DNA from: Idiomarina seosinensis_A
Lineage (GTDB): Bacteria; Pseudomonadota; Gammaproteobacteria; Enterobacterales; Alteromonadaceae
Direction: 5' to 3'
Assembly (NCBI RefSeq): GCF_044797955.1
Contig: NZ_CP085211.1
Span: 1,054,001 to 1,118,000, forward strand
DNA: 64,000 nt
Below the pieces are notes generated by a model. The model had not been told where the DNA came from and did not search any database. It was given only the letters and a program-made list of their open reading frames with translations. The translations under genes were made by a program, and so were the position numbers. This document shows, in pieces, positions 62,487 to 64,000 of the stretch (position 1 is its first letter; every line of letters starts with the position of its first letter).

Positions 62487-63764
62487 ATGCAAGTTAATAC
62501 CGCCGAGCAGGCCCTGTCGATTCTGGAAGATAACGACGTTATCTGGTGTCAGTCGATGGCGGCGACACCCTATAAACTGCTCGAGGGCCTAAAGAATGTC
62601 GCTTATCATCGACGTAACCTGACCTTGCTGCAACTGCATACAGAATACAGCGAGGCGCTGAATGATCCCGAGTTAAGCGGTCATTTACGCCAGCGCGCTT
62701 TTTTTGTCGGAGCTTCCACACGGCAAGCTGTAAGCGAGGGATTAGCGGATTACGTCCCGATTTTCTTATCGGAAATTCCAAAGTTGTTTCGCTCGGGTGA
62801 ACAACCGCTTGATGCGGTACTGTTGCAGGTGTCTCCACCGGATAAGCACGGTAATTGCAGCCTCGGGATATCGGTAGAAGCGACCCGGGCGGCACTGCAG
62901 GTTGCGAAAAAAATTATTGCCTGGATTAATCCGAATATGCCGCGCACCCACGGCGACGCATTGGTGCCGCTGGCGCGTTTTCACCGCTACTTTGAACAAG
63001 CTGCGGAACTGCCTCAGCATCAACAGCCGGAACAAAACCCGACCACCCAGCGTATTGGCGAACAAGTAGCCAGCCTGATTGATGACGGCGACTGCCTGCA
63101 AATGGGCATCGGGGCGATACCGGACGCGACCCTGGGCTGTCTGGGTAATCATCAAAACCTGGGTATCCATACCGAGATGTTTTCCGATGGCGTATTACCT
63201 CTGGTAGAAAATGGTGTTATTAACAATTCCAATAAGGTCAAGCACCGTGGGCGAATTGTTACCACCTTCGCTATGGGATCGCAAAAACTTTATGATTTTG
63301 TGGACGATAATCAGGAAGTGTTTTTTCTGGACGTTGAGTATACCAACGATACTGCGGTAATCCGGCGTAATCGTCAGGTTATGTCCATCAACAGTGCCTT
63401 GCAGGTAGATTTAAGTGGCCAGGTTTGTGCTGATTCCATTGGCACAAAAATTTATTCGGGAGTAGGCGGTCAAATGGACTTTGTCCGTGGCGCCAGTTTA
63501 TCAGAGGGGGGTCGTTCTGTTATCGCGTTGCCTTCTACCGCCTGTGGCGGCAAAGTTTCCCGCATTTCGTCGCTACTTGCTCCGGGCGCCGGGGTGGTGA
63601 CGACCCGTGCGCACGTACACTATATTGTAACTGAGCACGGTATTGCTAATTTGCGCGCCAAGAGCATGACCGAGCGGGCTCGGTCGCTGATTCTTATCGC
63701 TGCGCCACAGTTTCGCGAGAGCCTGGCTGAACAGGCTTATCAGAACTGGGGCCTTAAAGTCTAA
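62487..63764 (+). CDS. Acetyl-CoA hydrolase/transferase family protein
   Basis: A 425-residue CoA-transferase-type enzyme, of the group that contains acetate- and 4-hydroxybutyrate-CoA transferases. It has QVSPPDKHGNCSLGISVEAT, then DCLQMGIGAIPDATLGCLGNH, then LGIHTEMFSDGVLPLVENGV, where the Glu should be the nucleophile that takes the CoA ester. YTNDTAVIRRNRQVMSINSA and VTEHGIANLRAKSMTERARS complete the family. It could move CoA among acyl groups, for example acetate or acetoacetate from amino-acid breakdown; the substrate is open. Start at ATG with TAGGAAC. Confidence 0.9.
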   Translation: MQVNTAEQALSILEDNDVIWCQSMAATPYKLLEGLKNVAYHRRNLTLLQLHTEYSEALNDPELSGHLRQRAFFVGASTRQAVSEGLADYVPIFLSEIPKLFRSGEQPLDAVLLQVSPPDKHGNCSLGISVEATRAALQVAKKIIAWINPNMPRTHGDALVPLARFHRYFEQAAELPQHQQPEQNPTTQRIGEQVASLIDDGDCLQMGIGAIPDATLGCLGNHQNLGIHTEMFSDGVLPLVENGVINNSNKVKHRGRIVTTFAMGSQKLYDFVDDNQEVFFLDVEYTNDTAVIRRNRQVMSINSALQVDLSGQVCADSIGTKIYSGVGGQMDFVRGASLSEGGRSVIALPSTACGGKVSRISSLLAPGAGVVTTRAHVHYIVTEHGIANLRAKSMTERARSLILIAAPQFRESLAEQAYQNWGLKV

Positions 63765-64000
63765 GGGTTTATTTGTCGCGGTCGCTGCTGGCCCAGCCAG
63801 AAATCAAGTGCCGCCTGAAACGAGTCATCAGTGGTTAGCTCACTGATGACTTTATTAATTTGCGCTGTGGCCTGTTGTCCCCAGGCATTGCTTGTACAGC
63901 CAACCGCACCCTCCACGCTATCGCCGACGCGTTCCTGAATCGGCAGGAAGACCAGCTGTTCGTTGTTCGCTAAGGGGTGAGTCTTTTCGTAAAATCGTTT
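63761..64000 (-). CDS. C-terminal end of a minus-strand protein, possibly a periplasmic solute-binding protein
   Basis: A frame open from the window edge to a TAG at 63761-63763 gives 79 residues, including HPLANNEQLVFLPIQERVGD and GCTSNAWGQQATAQINKVI. It looks like the C-terminal part of a family-3-type periplasmic solute-binding protein as found in proteobacteria, but only the tail is visible. Its stop overlaps the stop of the acetyl-CoA hydrolase gene by 3 bases. The start lies beyond the window. Confidence 0.6.
   Translation of the reverse strand, partial: KRFYEKTHPLANNEQLVFLPIQERVGDSVEGAVGCTSNAWGQQATAQINKVISELTTDDSFQAALDFWLGQQRPRQINP

Noticed and set aside
1..64000. Mobile elements, CRISPR arrays, prophage, tRNA or rRNA genes
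   Set aside because: No transposase, integrase or phage gene, no regularly spaced repeats, and no tRNA- or rRNA-like sequence was found on either strand by reading.

Overview
The window reads as a stretch of a marine gammaproteobacterial chromosome of the Alteromonadales, most likely Idiomarina or a close relative. The basis is the gene order truD-surE-pcm-nlpD-rpoS-mutS-pncC-recA, the sap-psp-ycjXF-tyrR block, a complete phenylalanine/tyrosine degradation pathway, an unusual number of peptidases, and the absence of any sugar-catabolic gene. No phylogeny was run, so the genus is an inference. Coding density is very high: no gap between genes exceeds about 300 bases. I see no rRNA, tRNA, CRISPR array, insertion sequence, prophage or integron.

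Layout. 1-8.5 kb: housekeeping and stress genes (truD 3' end, surE, pcm, a VTT-domain membrane protein, nlpD, rpoS, then mutS convergent, pncC and recA). The recA promoter carries a LexA box exactly in its spacer. 8.5-15.5 kb: a dGTPase and a degenerate EAL-HDOD protein, the RssA patatin protein, a gamma-glutamyltransferase and the Na+/proline symporter. 15.5-25.8 kb: the sapABCDF transporter and pspF on the minus strand, divergent from pspABC-ycjX-ycjF. 25.9-35.4 kb: phenylalanine and tyrosine catabolism (phhA, phhB, tyrR-type regulator, hpd, hmgA, fahA, maiA) followed by an S9 peptidase lipoprotein; three TyrR-like boxes lie in this region. 35.4-48.4 kb: rhombosortase, a second gamma-glutamyltransferase, small lipoprotein, HIT protein, HspQ, PilZ protein, metG, apbC, dcd, a YvcK-like protein, SelO, a DUF192 protein, an M28 peptidase and a small membrane protein. 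48.5-56.7 kb: an AcrAB-type efflux pump behind a promoter/operator, an unknown secreted protein, then an ArsA-like ATPase, a small protein ending in Cys-Cys, and CstA. 56.8-64 kb: a large M14 peptidase, a CLCA_X protein, a His-rich permease, a glutaredoxin, a small membrane protein, an acetyl-CoA hydrolase/transferase and the 3' end of a minus-strand gene.

How it works together. Secreted or lipid-anchored peptidases (S9, M28, M14), two gamma-glutamyltransferases, PutP, CstA and the Phe/Tyr-to-fumarate/acetoacetate route make sense as the equipment of a bacterium living on proteins and amino acids. RpoS, RecA/LexA, Psp, Sap and the RND pump cover general, DNA-damage, membrane and toxic-compound stress. 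The least understood units are the cstA / Cys-Cys protein / ArsA-like ATPase trio, the sap-pspF overlap, the S9 peptidase attached to the tyrosine operon, and the secreted protein at 52.9 kb.
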